Assembly: GCA_002705265.1 (NCBI GenBank)
Contig: PAHR01000047.1
Coordinates: forward strand, 1-48,446
Source: Pelagibacteraceae bacterium
GTDB lineage: Bacteria; Pseudomonadota; Alphaproteobacteria; HIMB59
Length of the DNA: 48,446 nucleotides
Direction of reading: 5' to 3'
The notes beneath the pieces are model-generated. The model made no database searches, had not been told where the DNA came from, and saw only the letters and a program-made list of their open reading frames with translations. Of this stretch, positions 8,178 through 18,115 are shown piece after piece. A program made the position numbers and the translations under genes. Position 1 is the stretch's first letter; every line of letters begins with the position of its first letter.

Positions 8178-9766
8178 TTAGATTTAATTAATTTGTATAT
8201 CAAACCTTCTCGAAGTGCGTTATAGGAAGCATCAATTATATTTGTAGAAACACCTACTGTAGTCCAAATCTGACTATCTTCATCCTTTGTTTCTATAATT
8301 ACTCTAACTATTGCATCTGTTCCCTTTTCAGAAGATAAAATTCTAACTTTAAAGTCAGTTAGCTCTAATTTTTGTAAAGAGGGATAAAAGTTAACTAGAG
8401 TTTTTCTTAAAGCTTTATCTAAAGCATTCACAGGACCATTTCCGATTTCTACATTCATAAATTCTTGGTCTTTGACTTTAATTCTTACCGTAGCTTCGGA
8501 CTCGGTTACTAACTCTCCTCTTGCGTTCCAACGTCTATCATCGATTACTTTAAATCTTATAAGTTCAAAAAAGTCCGGAATACCAAATAAAGTTTTTCTA
8601 GCAAGTATTTCAAAACTTGCTAAAGCTTCATCAAATGAATGACCTTGATATTCTTTATTTTTTACTTCTTGAAGAAGATGGTCTAACTTATTTTTGTGTT
8701 CTTCTGGGGAAATACCCACTGTGTTAAGCATTGATATAATATTTGATTTTCCAGACTGATCTGAAACAACAATTTTCCTTTTATTTCCAACGATTTTTGG
8801 ATCAATATGCTCGTAGGTTTTTGGATCTTTATTAATAGCTGATACATGAAGGCCTCCTTTATGAGCAAAAGCATTTTCCCCTACATAAGCTTGATGGGAG
8901 TTTGGCTGACGATTAAGTAAGTCATTTAACAAAAGAGATGTTTTTTTTAGTAAAACAAGATTATCTTCTTTTATATTACAATCATATTTTGTTTTGAGAA
9001 TTATATTAGGAATAACTGAAACCAAGTTAGCATTACCACATCTCTCGCCTAATCCATTAATGGTACCTTGGACTTGCCTTGCGCCTGCTTCTACAGCAGC
9101 TAATGAATTAGCAACAGCGTTTTCAGTATCATTATGAGCATGAATGCCAAGATTTTTTGAAGGTATATGCTTTGCTACTTCCTTAACTATATCGTATACC
9201 TCATTAGGTAAAGTTCCACCATTTGTATCACATAAAACTATCCATCGAGCTCCTGCCTTGAGAGCTACTTGCAAACATTGAAGGGCATATTCTGGATCAA
9301 TTTTGTAACCATCAAAAAAGTGCTCTGCATCATACATAGCTTCAATTTTTTTAGATACTAAATGCGCTATACTATCAGATATCATTTTAAGATTATCCTC
9401 TTTGGAAATTTCTAATGCTTTTTCAACTTGATAAGAAGAAGATTTTCCAACGATACAAATATTTTTTAAATTAGTATTAATTAAAGTATTTAGACCAGGG
9501 TCATTTTGAACACTAGTAGAGGGTCTTCTTGTCATGCCAAAAGCTACAAGCTTAGACTTACTAAAATTTTGTGGCATATTAAAAAATGCGTCATCAGTTG
9601 GATTAGAGCCAGGCCAACCTCCTTCAATATAATCGATACCTATTTCGTTTAGGGCATGAGAGAATTTAATTTTATTTTCAACTGTAAAATCAACTCCTGT
9701 AGTTTGTTGACCATCACGAAGAGTTGTATCGAAAAAAAATATTTTATTATCTAAATCTGTTTCCAT
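8174..9766 (-). CDS. cimA: (R)-citramalate synthase
   Basis: DRE-TIM metallolyase-family enzyme condensing pyruvate and acetyl-CoA to citramalate, the threonine-independent entry to isoleucine. The 530-residue protein has FDTTLRDGQQTTGVDF at the N-terminus, a metal-binding HAHNDTENAVANS segment, GLGERCGNANLVS, and a C-terminal LeuA-like regulatory domain from about residue 400. Length and the GGWPGSNPTDDAFF motif fit the CimA group rather than isopropylmalate or homocitrate synthase. It overlaps cysS by 16 bases, so the two are probably co-transcribed. Confidence 0.9.
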   Translation of the reverse strand: METDLDNKIFFFDTTLRDGQQTTGVDFTVENKIKFSHALNEIGIDYIEGGWPGSNPTDDAFFNMPQNFSKSKLVAFGMTRRPSTSVQNDPGLNTLINTNLKNICIVGKSSSYQVEKALEISKEDNLKMISDSIAHLVSKKIEAMYDAEHFFDGYKIDPEYALQCLQVALKAGARWIVLCDTNGGTLPNEVYDIVKEVAKHIPSKNLGIHAHNDTENAVANSLAAVEAGARQVQGTINGLGERCGNANLVSVIPNIILKTKYDCNIKEDNLVLLKKTSLLLNDLLNRQPNSHQAYVGENAFAHKGGLHVSAINKDPKTYEHIDPKIVGNKRKIVVSDQSGKSNIISMLNTVGISPEEHKNKLDHLLQEVKNKEYQGHSFDEALASFEILARKTLFGIPDFFELIRFKVIDDRRWNARGELVTESEATVRIKVKDQEFMNVEIGNGPVNALDKALRKTLVNFYPSLQKLELTDFKVRILSSEKGTDAIVRVIIETKDEDSQIWTTVGVSTNIIDASYNALREGLIYKLIKSN

Positions 9767-11091
9767 TTTGTTCCACCTGGCGTGTCCTCCAGTACTATCC
9801 CTTGATTTTGCAGTTCATCTCTTATCTGATCTGCCCGATCAAAGTTTCTAGACTCTTTAGCCAAAGAACGCTCAGATATCATATTTTCGATGTAGTTAAC
9901 ATCTATTTTTAATTCTTTTTTTGTATCTTTTGGGTCAATTCCTAATAATTTCAATCCGTTAATAAAATGAGCCCTTAATTCATTGTTTTCTGGATCTTTT
10001 TTAATGAGATTAAATATTGTCTGTAGTCGCATCAATGCCGCCGGAGTATTGAGATCATCCATGAGATAATCTATAAATTGTTGGTCGTAGCCATTTATAG
10101 TCTGGATATTCCAATTTTTTGAGTCACTCCATTTATCTAAAATTAATTGTGAAGAACGTAATAAAGCATCTGAAAACTCAAGGGGCTGCCTATAATGAGC
10201 ATTAAGTAGAGAATATTTTATAACGTCACCTGTATAATTTTTTAATAAATCATTAACTGTAGCGATATTACCTAATGATTTTGACATTTTTTCTCCAGAA
10301 AAATTAACAAAGCCGTTATGCATCCATATTTGAGCTGTTTGCTCGCCATGCCAACAGGTAGATTGTGCAATTTCATTTTCATGATGTGGAAAAATAAGAT
10401 CAATTCCTCCACCATGAATGTCAAAATTGGAACCAAGTAGTTCATGAGACATAGCGGAGCATTCAATATGCCATCCAGGTCTCCCTTTGCCCCAAGGACT
10501 ATCCCAAAATGGCTCATTGTTTTTTGAAGGTTTCCAAAGAACAAAATCCTCAGGATTTTTTTTATATCCCGCTACTTCAACTCTTGCTCCAGCTATAATA
10601 TCTTTTAACGATAACCGGGACAACTTTCCATAATCTTTAAATTTATTAGTTTCAAATAAAACATGATTTTCAGATTCATAAGCAAATCCTGTTTTGACTA
10701 AATCTTTAATCATTAAAATCATCTTATCAATGTAATCAGTTGCTGATGGCTCTTTAGTTGGGGGCAGTATATTTAAGTCTAATAAATCTTTTTGAAAAGT
10801 TTTTTTATAAACACTAACAAGCTCTTCAGTTGATTGTGAAAGTTCCTTGCTTTTATTTATAATTTTATCATCAATATCTGTAATATTTCTTACGTATGTT
10901 ACTTTATTTTCATTATAAATATCTTTTAATAACCTAAATAAAACATCAAATATAACAATTGGTCTGAAATTACCAACGTGGGGATTGTTGTATAACGTAG
11001 GGCCACAAACATACATTCTTACGTCATCTTCTCTTATAGGTTTAAATAGTTCTTTTTCTTTTGAAATAGTATTGAAAAGTTTAAGAGGCAT
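9751..11091 (-). CDS. cysS: Cysteinyl-tRNA synthetase
   Basis: Class I aminoacyl-tRNA synthetase charging tRNA-Cys. The 446 residues show the adenylation signature as PHVGNFR (the HIGH motif in its HxGN variant), KMSKS in GEKMSKSLGN, and zinc-ligand regions around YVCGPTLY, WHIECSAM and HHENEIAQS. The C-terminal helical anticodon domain ends with GIVLEDTPGGTKWK, standard for CysRS. The gene overlaps gltX by 11 bases and cimA by 16, placing it inside a tightly packed operon. Confidence 0.96.
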   Translation of the reverse strand: MPLKLFNTISKEKELFKPIREDDVRMYVCGPTLYNNPHVGNFRPIVIFDVLFRLLKDIYNENKVTYVRNITDIDDKIINKSKELSQSTEELVSVYKKTFQKDLLDLNILPPTKEPSATDYIDKMILMIKDLVKTGFAYESENHVLFETNKFKDYGKLSRLSLKDIIAGARVEVAGYKKNPEDFVLWKPSKNNEPFWDSPWGKGRPGWHIECSAMSHELLGSNFDIHGGGIDLIFPHHENEIAQSTCWHGEQTAQIWMHNGFVNFSGEKMSKSLGNIATVNDLLKNYTGDVIKYSLLNAHYRQPLEFSDALLRSSQLILDKWSDSKNWNIQTINGYDQQFIDYLMDDLNTPAALMRLQTIFNLIKKDPENNELRAHFINGLKLLGIDPKDTKKELKIDVNYIENMISERSLAKESRNFDRADQIRDELQNQGIVLEDTPGGTKWKQI

Positions 11092-12415
11092 TAGCTTTAT
11101 TTATTAAGTTCTTTATTCCAAAGAAATTAAATAAATCTTTTACAGAAGGTCCATTTTGATTGCCTGTTAGTAATAATCGGGTATTCACAAATATCTCTTT
11201 TTTATTAAATTTGTCTGATTTCTCTTTTATCATAACAGTATAGTCTTCAAACGAAATATTTTTATCAAGATTAGTAAAGGTTTCTTTTAATAATAAAACA
11301 AAGTCTTTATTAGGTTTTATTTCATTTTTTTGACCTCGAATAATTTGAATAAAAATAGAAATATCAGCTAAATTTTCAATATTATTTTTAATTAACTCCC
11401 ATTCTGGTTCTAAAATTTTTAAATTTGATAAATGATCAAAATGTAGGTTTAAATCACTTAAAGTCATTGATCTAAGTGATAACTTTTGAAAATAATCAAT
11501 TTTATTAATATCAAGCTTTGGTAAATTTTGAGATATTTTATTTAGTTCAAAATTATTAAAGATGCCTTTTTTTATCTCTTCAAAATTAATTTCATAATTT
11601 AACCCAATTGAATGTAAGTAAGCCAAAAGACTATATTTAATGTAATGGTTCTCTCTAAATTTTTTTATAGATATTGATTCAAAATTCCTTTTACTTAGTT
11701 TTGTTCCATCTTCATTGAGCATAAGTGGATTATGACCAAATCTAGGATGCTTGGCATTTAAAGCTTGAAAAATTTCAATATGGATAGCTGTATTTGTTAA
11801 ATGGTCCTCTCCTCTAACTATATCTGTAATACCCATTTCAATATCATCTACGACACTTGGAAAATGATATAAAAAACTACCATCAGCTCTTTTTAAAACT
11901 GGATCAGATTGAGAGGATAAATCTACCTCCACTTTTCCTTTAATAAGATCATTCCAATGAATTTTGTTTCTAGAGAGTTTAAATCTCCAATATGGCTGTT
12001 GACCTTTGTTATATAATTCTTCAGTTTGAGATTTTGATAAATTTAAAGCTGAACGATCATAAATAGGAGGTTGTCCAGATTTTGATTGTAATTTTTTTTT
12101 GATTTCTAGTTCTTCATTCGATTCAAAGCATGGATAAACAAGCTTATCTTCCAAAAGTTTTTCAAATCCCTTGTTATAGTTCTCCATTCTTTCACTTTGG
12201 TTATAATTTTCTTGGTAATCCATACCAAGCCAAGCTAAATCAGATTTGATAGCTTCTATATAAATTTGTTCACTTCTATCTTGGTCTGTATCATCAAGTC
12301 TAAGAATAAAATTACCCTTTTGATTTTTAGCTAATAGCCAATTTAAAAAACACGACCTGATATTACCTAAATGCAAATATCCTGTTGGACTTGGAGCGAA
12401 ACGGGTTTTGATCAT
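11081..12415 (-). CDS. gltX: Glutamyl-tRNA synthetase
   Basis: Class I synthetase for tRNA-Glu, possibly also tRNA-Gln when GatCAB is present. The 444-residue protein has the signature APSPTGYLHLGNIRS at the N-terminus, LRLDDTDQDRS, the Rossmann-fold VRGEDHLTNTAIH segment and KLSKRN (the KMSKS equivalent). The C-terminal anticodon-binding part is strongly diverged and shorter than in E. coli (471 residues). Alphaproteobacteria often carry two GltX copies with split roles; only one lies here, so its tRNA specificity is open. It overlaps the next gene by four bases. Confidence 0.94.
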   Translation of the reverse strand: MIKTRFAPSPTGYLHLGNIRSCFLNWLLAKNQKGNFILRLDDTDQDRSEQIYIEAIKSDLAWLGMDYQENYNQSERMENYNKGFEKLLEDKLVYPCFESNEELEIKKKLQSKSGQPPIYDRSALNLSKSQTEELYNKGQQPYWRFKLSRNKIHWNDLIKGKVEVDLSSQSDPVLKRADGSFLYHFPSVVDDIEMGITDIVRGEDHLTNTAIHIEIFQALNAKHPRFGHNPLMLNEDGTKLSKRNFESISIKKFRENHYIKYSLLAYLHSIGLNYEINFEEIKKGIFNNFELNKISQNLPKLDINKIDYFQKLSLRSMTLSDLNLHFDHLSNLKILEPEWELIKNNIENLADISIFIQIIRGQKNEIKPNKDFVLLLKETFTNLDKNISFEDYTVMIKEKSDKFNKKEIFVNTRLLLTGNQNGPSVKDLFNFFGIKNLINKANAS

Positions 12416-13539
12416 TTAATTTTTTTTAATAAATACTCTCTGCTTACTTTAACTCTTTTTTGTGAGCCATACTTAATAATATCAGCTGTAGCGTATGTTT
12501 CAGACCATTTTTCAGGGAGAAAACTGCCAGAACCAATTATATCTATTGGGGTATTAGCCAAAGACATAGCTTTACATTTATTGTTTGTGAATCCGCTTGA
12601 AGCAATAATTTTTACCTTATCAAACCCTTCCTCGTTTAACTTACTTCTTAAAAACCAAATAGAAGCAGCTGAAACTCCAGGTCCAACAAGATATTTTAAT
12701 TCTTCTTCAGACCTATACTCACTAATAGATTCAGGGGCAAATTTTTCTAAAACATTATAAGATTTTGCTAAATCCAATCCTTCTACATACCTACCACTTG
12801 GGGTATCAAGTCTTACCATGATTTTTCCTTTCTTTACAAGACTAGGGTATTCATTACAGACAAGGATTGAATCTGTTATCTCTTTACCAAAATAATCTGG
12901 CAAAATTACAATATCTTCTTTAGGAAAAGTTGCATGAAACATTCTGACAGATTCAAGAGTTGATCCTGCATATCCAATTAGAGCATGAGGCATAGTACCA
13001 ATTCCTTTATTTAAATTAAAAAATTTTGCGGAAGAAGAAACAGAGGTGCCTAAGAATCCTTTTGCCTTTTTCTTTTTTGCTGCTTTTGAGCCAACTGAAG
13101 CTGCGTAGGACATCATATCTGACATATCAATGCCTGCACAATGTCTAGCTTCCATAGCAATAAAGAATGTTTTAGGAAGATCAAAGCACATTTGATAAGC
13201 ATTTGCCGCAGCAATACAAGAAGGGCCGATTTTTTGAAGAAAAATAGTTTCTAAATCTACTAAATGTTTCATGGATCCAGATATAAAAATAATTGGTTCG
13301 CCAGCTCCAAACCAATCTCCTTCTTTATAGGGAGACTTTACTGAGATTTTAATTTTTCTTTTTGCAGCGACAAATTTAATCCAGTCAACTGCCATTTTAA
13401 TCGCTAATATTCCTGGCCTTCTTAGAAAAACAGCATATGTAACATTAGTATCGCCAAACTTATTGAGAATTTTTTTAGTTTTTAGAAAATAATTATCTGT
13501 ATTCGAATTTATTTTTTCATAATCATCTTTATTAGCCAT
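12412..13539 (-). CDS. Nicotinate phosphoribosyltransferase (archaeal-type)
   Basis: Likely first step of the Preiss-Handler NAD salvage route, joining nicotinate to PRPP. The 375-residue protein resembles the short NAPRTase group: TDNYFLKTKKIL near the N-terminus, GTSVSSSAKFF, the core GIGTMPHALIGYAG, VRLDTPSGR in the barrel and the phosphate-binding IGSGSFLPEKW. It lacks the zinc-knuckle tail seen in the Thermoplasma enzyme. It directly abuts aroG and overlaps gltX by four bases. The phosphoribosyltransferase fold is clear; nicotinate as the base is inferred from family similarity. Confidence 0.8.
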   Translation of the reverse strand: MANKDDYEKINSNTDNYFLKTKKILNKFGDTNVTYAVFLRRPGILAIKMAVDWIKFVAAKRKIKISVKSPYKEGDWFGAGEPIIFISGSMKHLVDLETIFLQKIGPSCIAAANAYQMCFDLPKTFFIAMEARHCAGIDMSDMMSYAASVGSKAAKKKKAKGFLGTSVSSSAKFFNLNKGIGTMPHALIGYAGSTLESVRMFHATFPKEDIVILPDYFGKEITDSILVCNEYPSLVKKGKIMVRLDTPSGRYVEGLDLAKSYNVLEKFAPESISEYRSEEELKYLVGPGVSAASIWFLRSKLNEEGFDKVKIIASSGFTNNKCKAMSLANTPIDIIGSGSFLPEKWSETYATADIIKYGSQKRVKVSREYLLKKIK

Positions 13540-14892
13540 CTACCTTGATAGATTGCCATTAGAAAATAAATCCGCAAGCAAAAAACAAAGTTCTAATGAT
13601 TGATTAACGTTTAATCTAGGGTCGCAAAAAGTATGATATCTATCTCCTAGATTTTCGTCTTTAATATCCTCAGGTCCTCCGACACATTCAGTGACATTTA
13701 ATCCTGTTAGCTCTAAATGAACTCCTCCTGCTATTGTTCCCTGAGACTTATGAATTTCAAAAAAGTTTTTAATTTCAGATAAAACGTTACTTGTATTTCT
13801 AGTTTTGTAACCGCTATTGCTAGATACTGTATTTCCATGCATAGGATCACAAATCCAAGTTAAATTTTTGCCTAAAGAGTTAGTTTCTTTAAGTAAATTA
13901 GGGAATGCCTCTTTAATTTTTTCAGCACCCATTCTAACTATTAAAGTAAGTCTACCTTCTTCGTTTTCAGGGTTTAAAATATCTATATTTTTTTTAAGTT
14001 CATCAATGTTTGTAGAAGGGCCTACTTTTAATCCAAGTGGATTTTTAATTCCACTTAAATAATGTATGTGAGCTCCATCTGGATCTCGAGTCCTATCTCC
14101 TACCCATAAAAAATGAGAACTAACATTATACCAATCTCCAGTTGTACTATCTATTCTTGTAAAAGCTTCTTCATAAGGAAGTAGTAATGCCTCATGACTT
14201 GTGTAGAAATCTGTCTCTCTCAATTCTCTTGTATTAGTTTCATTGATCCCACAGGCATTCATAAATTTAATTGATTCCTGTATTTTCTTTGAAATTTCAG
14301 AATATTTTTTCATCGATTCAAAATTTTCTGCGAAATCTAAATTCCATTTACTTAATTGTGTAAGGCTTGCGAAGCCACCTTGTGCGAATGCGCGAAGTAA
14401 GTTAAGAGTTGAAGCAGAGTGGTTATAGGCAGTAATCATCCTACTAGGATCAGGATCTCTTGATTCCTTTGAAAATTCATAGGAATTAATAATATCTCCT
14501 CTATAGCTAGGGAGTTTTTCTCCATTTTTTTCTTCTATATCTGAACTTCGTGGTTTAGCAAATTGGCCAGCTATCCTTCCAAGCTTTACAACAGGTGAAT
14601 TAGTTGCATATGTTAAAACAACTGACATTTGTAATAAAAGCTTAAAAGTATCCCTTATAGTATTTGGATTAAATTCCTGAAAACTTTCAGCACAATCCCC
14701 ACCCTGTAAGTAAAATGCATTACCTTGCTGGACTTCGGCTATTTTTTTTTTCAAAGATCTTGTTTCACCAGCAAAAATTAGAGGCGGATACTTTGATAAT
14801 TCTTCGGTTACTTTATTGAGTTTTTCTTTATCATTATAAGTTGGCATTTGTTTACCAACATAAGATTTCCAACTATTTACTTTCCAGTTCAT
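13540..14892 (-). CDS. aroG: Class II 3-deoxy-7-phosphoheptulonate (DAHP) synthase
   Basis: First enzyme of the shikimate pathway, condensing phosphoenolpyruvate and erythrose 4-phosphate. The 450 residues match the plant-like class II family: WKVNSWKSYVGKQMPTY at the N-terminus, FLLQGGDCAESF-type motif as FYLQGGDCAESF near residue 78, VGRIAGQFAKPRS, LWVGDRTRD and the PMHGNT metal/substrate motif. No class I features are present. The name aroG is by function, as many annotators use for class II enzymes in Alphaproteobacteria. It sits 44 bases after the unknown 421-residue gene and abuts the phosphoribosyltransferase gene. Confidence 0.95.
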   Translation of the reverse strand: MNWKVNSWKSYVGKQMPTYNDKEKLNKVTEELSKYPPLIFAGETRSLKKKIAEVQQGNAFYLQGGDCAESFQEFNPNTIRDTFKLLLQMSVVLTYATNSPVVKLGRIAGQFAKPRSSDIEEKNGEKLPSYRGDIINSYEFSKESRDPDPSRMITAYNHSASTLNLLRAFAQGGFASLTQLSKWNLDFAENFESMKKYSEISKKIQESIKFMNACGINETNTRELRETDFYTSHEALLLPYEEAFTRIDSTTGDWYNVSSHFLWVGDRTRDPDGAHIHYLSGIKNPLGLKVGPSTNIDELKKNIDILNPENEEGRLTLIVRMGAEKIKEAFPNLLKETNSLGKNLTWICDPMHGNTVSSNSGYKTRNTSNVLSEIKNFFEIHKSQGTIAGGVHLELTGLNVTECVGGPEDIKDENLGDRYHTFCDPRLNVNQSLELCFLLADLFSNGNLSR

Positions 14893-14936
14893 GAGGTCGA
14901 GATTATAGATTTTTAAATTAAAGATTAAAAGATTAT

Positions 14937-16202
14937 TTAAGGTTTTTTAAATAACTTTAAGGGGTTAGATATCTTAATTTTGGGTAAATTAGGTAACTTT
15001 GGCTGAAATTGACTAACTTCAAAATCATCTATGAGAGACTGCTTAACTTCAAAGTAAATTTCGGGTTCTTTTTTAATTGATAAAAAAGGATCAATAAGAT
15101 CATTTGAAAATATCTCTAATATTAAACCGGTATTTGAAACTAGATAAGTAAATTTTTCTAAGTTTAAAAAGTCATAAACATGTGCTCTCAAGGAGTAGTT
15201 ATCTTTATCTATTACAACTTTATTAATATCATTATGATTATTGATACTAATAGACGAGGTTAAAATATTTTTTTCTGCAGTGAAAATATCTTCAAAACTA
15301 AATGTTTTATTATTTTTATTTAAACTAAAATTTATGATCTTTGAACCTTTTCCTAATGTTAGATTATTTTGCAAACCTTCGTCAGAATAAATAAAGTTAT
15401 CTGAAGTAATAAAATAATTTAATCCTAATAATTGTTTACAAAAAATATAACTACCTGTATCTCTTTGTAAAAATCTTAACAAATATGGAACAATAAAGCT
15501 TGGCATAAAATTAAATCCAAGGATAAATATAGTTGTCATAAAATTAACTTTATTACTAGAAGGAACAAATAAATCTTTCGAAGAAAGATTATGAATTATT
15601 ATATCAGCTAATTTACAACTTATTTCTAAAAATGATTCCTCACTAATTTGAATATTTTTAATTTTATTTTTTGATTGTTTTAACTCAATTTTAGTTGGAA
15701 TTTGAATTTTTTTATATTCAAATTGATTGATATTATTGCTGTCAAAGATTTTTTTATATTTTTTTAACTTACCTACACTTTTTGAAATAATAACAATTTG
15801 GTTATCAGTTGGAAAAATAACAGTCGTAGATTTATCAAGATCTTGTGTGAAGAAAATAGATCCTAAATATTTATGATTTATTTCATTTAATTGAATTGAG
15901 TAAAAAATATTTTTTTTAATACTGTTAATGGAAACTGTTTCATTGCTTTCAAATTTTTTTATTTGAGATAAATCTTCACTAGAAAAAAATTTCAAATTAG
16001 ATAGTAAAATTGGCTCTCTAAATAAAAGTTTATTCGACTTCAAAATTCCATAAGAATTTATGTCAATAAAATTTTCTTGTGTTTTCTGTTCATTTAATAT
16101 GATGAAATTATTTTGAAATTCTACTTTCTTACTAAAAGAAGAGTTAAATCCTAGTGCGGAAACTAAGTCATTAAGATATTGGTTATTAGTCTCAATATTC
16201 AT
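14937..16202 (-). CDS. Unrecognised 421-residue protein with one hydrophobic segment
   Basis: I do not recognise this protein. It has no signal peptide at the N-terminus (MNIETNNQYLNDLVSAL). One hydrophobic stretch at about residues 221-247 (from MTTIFILGFNFMPSF) could be a membrane helix or a buried core. A mostly beta-rich, Asn/Ser/Lys-rich body surrounds it. The C-terminus is proline- and lysine-rich (PKLPNLPKI, then LKLFKKP) and looks like an extended basic tail. Several Gly/Asp motifs occur (DTGSYIFCKQLLGLNYF, TLGKGSKI) but match no family I can name. It lies between glmS and aroG on the same strand, 115 bases after glmS and 44 before aroG. Base use resembles its neighbours, so recent transfer is not indicated. 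Confidence 0.75.
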   Translation of the reverse strand: MNIETNNQYLNDLVSALGFNSSFSKKVEFQNNFIILNEQKTQENFIDINSYGILKSNKLLFREPILLSNLKFFSSEDLSQIKKFESNETVSINSIKKNIFYSIQLNEINHKYLGSIFFTQDLDKSTTVIFPTDNQIVIISKSVGKLKKYKKIFDSNNINQFEYKKIQIPTKIELKQSKNKIKNIQISEESFLEISCKLADIIIHNLSSKDLFVPSSNKVNFMTTIFILGFNFMPSFIVPYLLRFLQRDTGSYIFCKQLLGLNYFITSDNFIYSDEGLQNNLTLGKGSKIINFSLNKNNKTFSFEDIFTAEKNILTSSISINNHNDINKVVIDKDNYSLRAHVYDFLNLEKFTYLVSNTGLILEIFSNDLIDPFLSIKKEPEIYFEVKQSLIDDFEVSQFQPKLPNLPKIKISNPLKLFKKP

Positions 16203-16318
16203 AAAAATAATAGTATTATTTAAAATTCATCAAATACATAAAAATTTCATAACTAAACTGTCTATTATCGTCGCTGATTATTGTTTAAAACTTCATGATT
16301 CATAAGTAACAACAAAAA

Positions 16319-18115
16319 CTACTCAACAGTAACAGATTTAGCTAAGTTTCTTGGTTGATCTATATCTGTTCCTTCATTCAAAGCATAGTAATAGGAAATT
16401 AGTTGAAGTGGCATGGTATATATAAAAGGAGCGTCAATGTATGTTTCCTTGGGAAGTATTACTTCAAATAAATTTTTTTTGGAACCTGATGTCTTGCTAC
16501 TAAAAACAATTACTTTTCCACCTCTGGCTAGTATTTCCTCACAATTAGAATTAGATTTTTCAAATAATTCATTATTGGGATTTAGACAGATTGAGACTAC
16601 CTCCTTATCAATTAGAGCTATCGGTCCATGTTTCATTTCACCACCAGCAAATCCTTCGCTGTGCATATATGAAATTTCTTTAAGCTTTAATGAACCTTCT
16701 AAAGCTATAGGAAATACATTATTTCTAGCAATAAAGTAACAAGCTTTAGCTGAAGACAACAAATTTACAATTTTGTCCAAATAATTATCCATTTTTAAAA
16801 TTTTATTAAGCTTAGATGGAATATTCCTTAAATCTTTTTTGAGCTTTAAGTATTCTTTACTATTTAGATTTTTATTTATAACCCCAACCTCTAAACAAAG
16901 ATTTGCTAAAGCAAGAAGTTGGCACGTAAAAGCTTTAGTAGATGCTACACCTATTTCCTTCATAGCAAATGTAGGTAATGTTATGTTGGCCTCTCTAACC
17001 ATAGTGCTTTCTAATGAGTTGGTAATTACGATTGAATTAAATCCTTTGCTTTTAACATATTTTAAAGCCATTAAAGTGTCCATCGTTTCACCAGATTGAG
17101 ATATGAATATGTAAATAGCTTTACTATTCTTATTATTAATATTTTTATATCTTAGTTCTGAAGCGTACTCACAACTAACATTAATTGATGTAAATTTTTC
17201 AAAGTAATATTTTGCAGTTAAGCATGCATGATAAGCAGTACCACAACCAACAAATACAAAAGAATTACTTTCTTGAAGTAAATCCTTAAGTTTATCCCTA
17301 AAATCTACAAAATAATCCTTATCATAATATTTTTGGGTATTTTTTAAAACGATTGGCTGCTCATGTATTTCCTTAATCATAAAATGCTTAAAATCACCCT
17401 TGCTGAACTTATTAGTAGATTGTTGATATGGTAAGAATTTAACCTTGTTATTATTTAAAAAAGATACTTCTGATTTTGAAACCCTTAAAACATCTCCATC
17501 ATGTAAATGATATATTTCATAAATATATTCATCTAATGCGGAAGGATCAGATGAAAAATAAACACTATTCATTTTTTTTCCAATAGATAAAGGGCTTCCT
17601 GCCTTTAAAGCATAAGTTTCTTCTGTATCAGAGAAATAAATCAAAAATGCATAATTACCCCTAAGAATTGATTTGAGCTTTTTAATAAGTTTGTATTTAT
17701 CATTAATTTTTTTGGATAGTTCCTTTAAGACTAAAAAAACTGTTTCTACATCTGACTCAATGTTCTTTTTATAATGCGCTAAGTATTTTTTTTGTAAATC
17801 TTTATAATTTTCAATTATACCATTGCATACCAATGATATTTTTTGGTCAGAAAAAGGATGAGCATTATTTTTAGAAACTACACCATGAGTAGCCCATCTA
17901 GTATGTCCTATAACAGAATGGAAATTATCATAAGTACTAGTAAGTGATTTTGATAGCTTCGAAATTTTTCCAACTTCTGTAATAGTTTTTATCTTTTTGT
18001 TTGATAAAAATGAAACTCCCGCGGAATCATATCCTCTATATTCTAGTTTACTTAAGATGTTTAAAGACTTAACCTTTAATTCATTTGAATTTATTATGCC
18101 AACTATTCCACACAT
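16319..18115 (-). CDS. glmS: Glutamine-fructose-6-phosphate aminotransferase
   Basis: Makes glucosamine 6-phosphate from fructose 6-phosphate and glutamine, the entry to UDP-GlcNAc for peptidoglycan and lipid A. The 598-residue protein begins MCGIVGI with the N-terminal nucleophile Cys2, and the glutaminase domain (1 to about 215) contains GHTRWATHG. Two SIS sugar-isomerase domains follow, with SQSGETMDT in the first and the conserved EGFAGGEMKHGP segment. It ends in LAKSVTVE, the universal GlmS tail. The start abuts the glmU stop with no spacer, so both UDP-GlcNAc genes are in one operon. I see no glmS ribozyme sequence. Confidence 0.97.
   Translation of the reverse strand: MCGIVGIINSNELKVKSLNILSKLEYRGYDSAGVSFLSNKKIKTITEVGKISKLSKSLTSTYDNFHSVIGHTRWATHGVVSKNNAHPFSDQKISLVCNGIIENYKDLQKKYLAHYKKNIESDVETVFLVLKELSKKINDKYKLIKKLKSILRGNYAFLIYFSDTEETYALKAGSPLSIGKKMNSVYFSSDPSALDEYIYEIYHLHDGDVLRVSKSEVSFLNNNKVKFLPYQQSTNKFSKGDFKHFMIKEIHEQPIVLKNTQKYYDKDYFVDFRDKLKDLLQESNSFVFVGCGTAYHACLTAKYYFEKFTSINVSCEYASELRYKNINNKNSKAIYIFISQSGETMDTLMALKYVKSKGFNSIVITNSLESTMVREANITLPTFAMKEIGVASTKAFTCQLLALANLCLEVGVINKNLNSKEYLKLKKDLRNIPSKLNKILKMDNYLDKIVNLLSSAKACYFIARNNVFPIALEGSLKLKEISYMHSEGFAGGEMKHGPIALIDKEVVSICLNPNNELFEKSNSNCEEILARGGKVIVFSSKTSGSKKNLFEVILPKETYIDAPFIYTMPLQLISYYYALNEGTDIDQPRNLAKSVTVE

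Noticed and set aside
16203-16318. glmS-type ribozyme or riboswitch near glmS
   Set aside because: This gap follows glmS rather than preceding it, and glmS itself abuts glmU with no leader; no conserved fold could be recognised.
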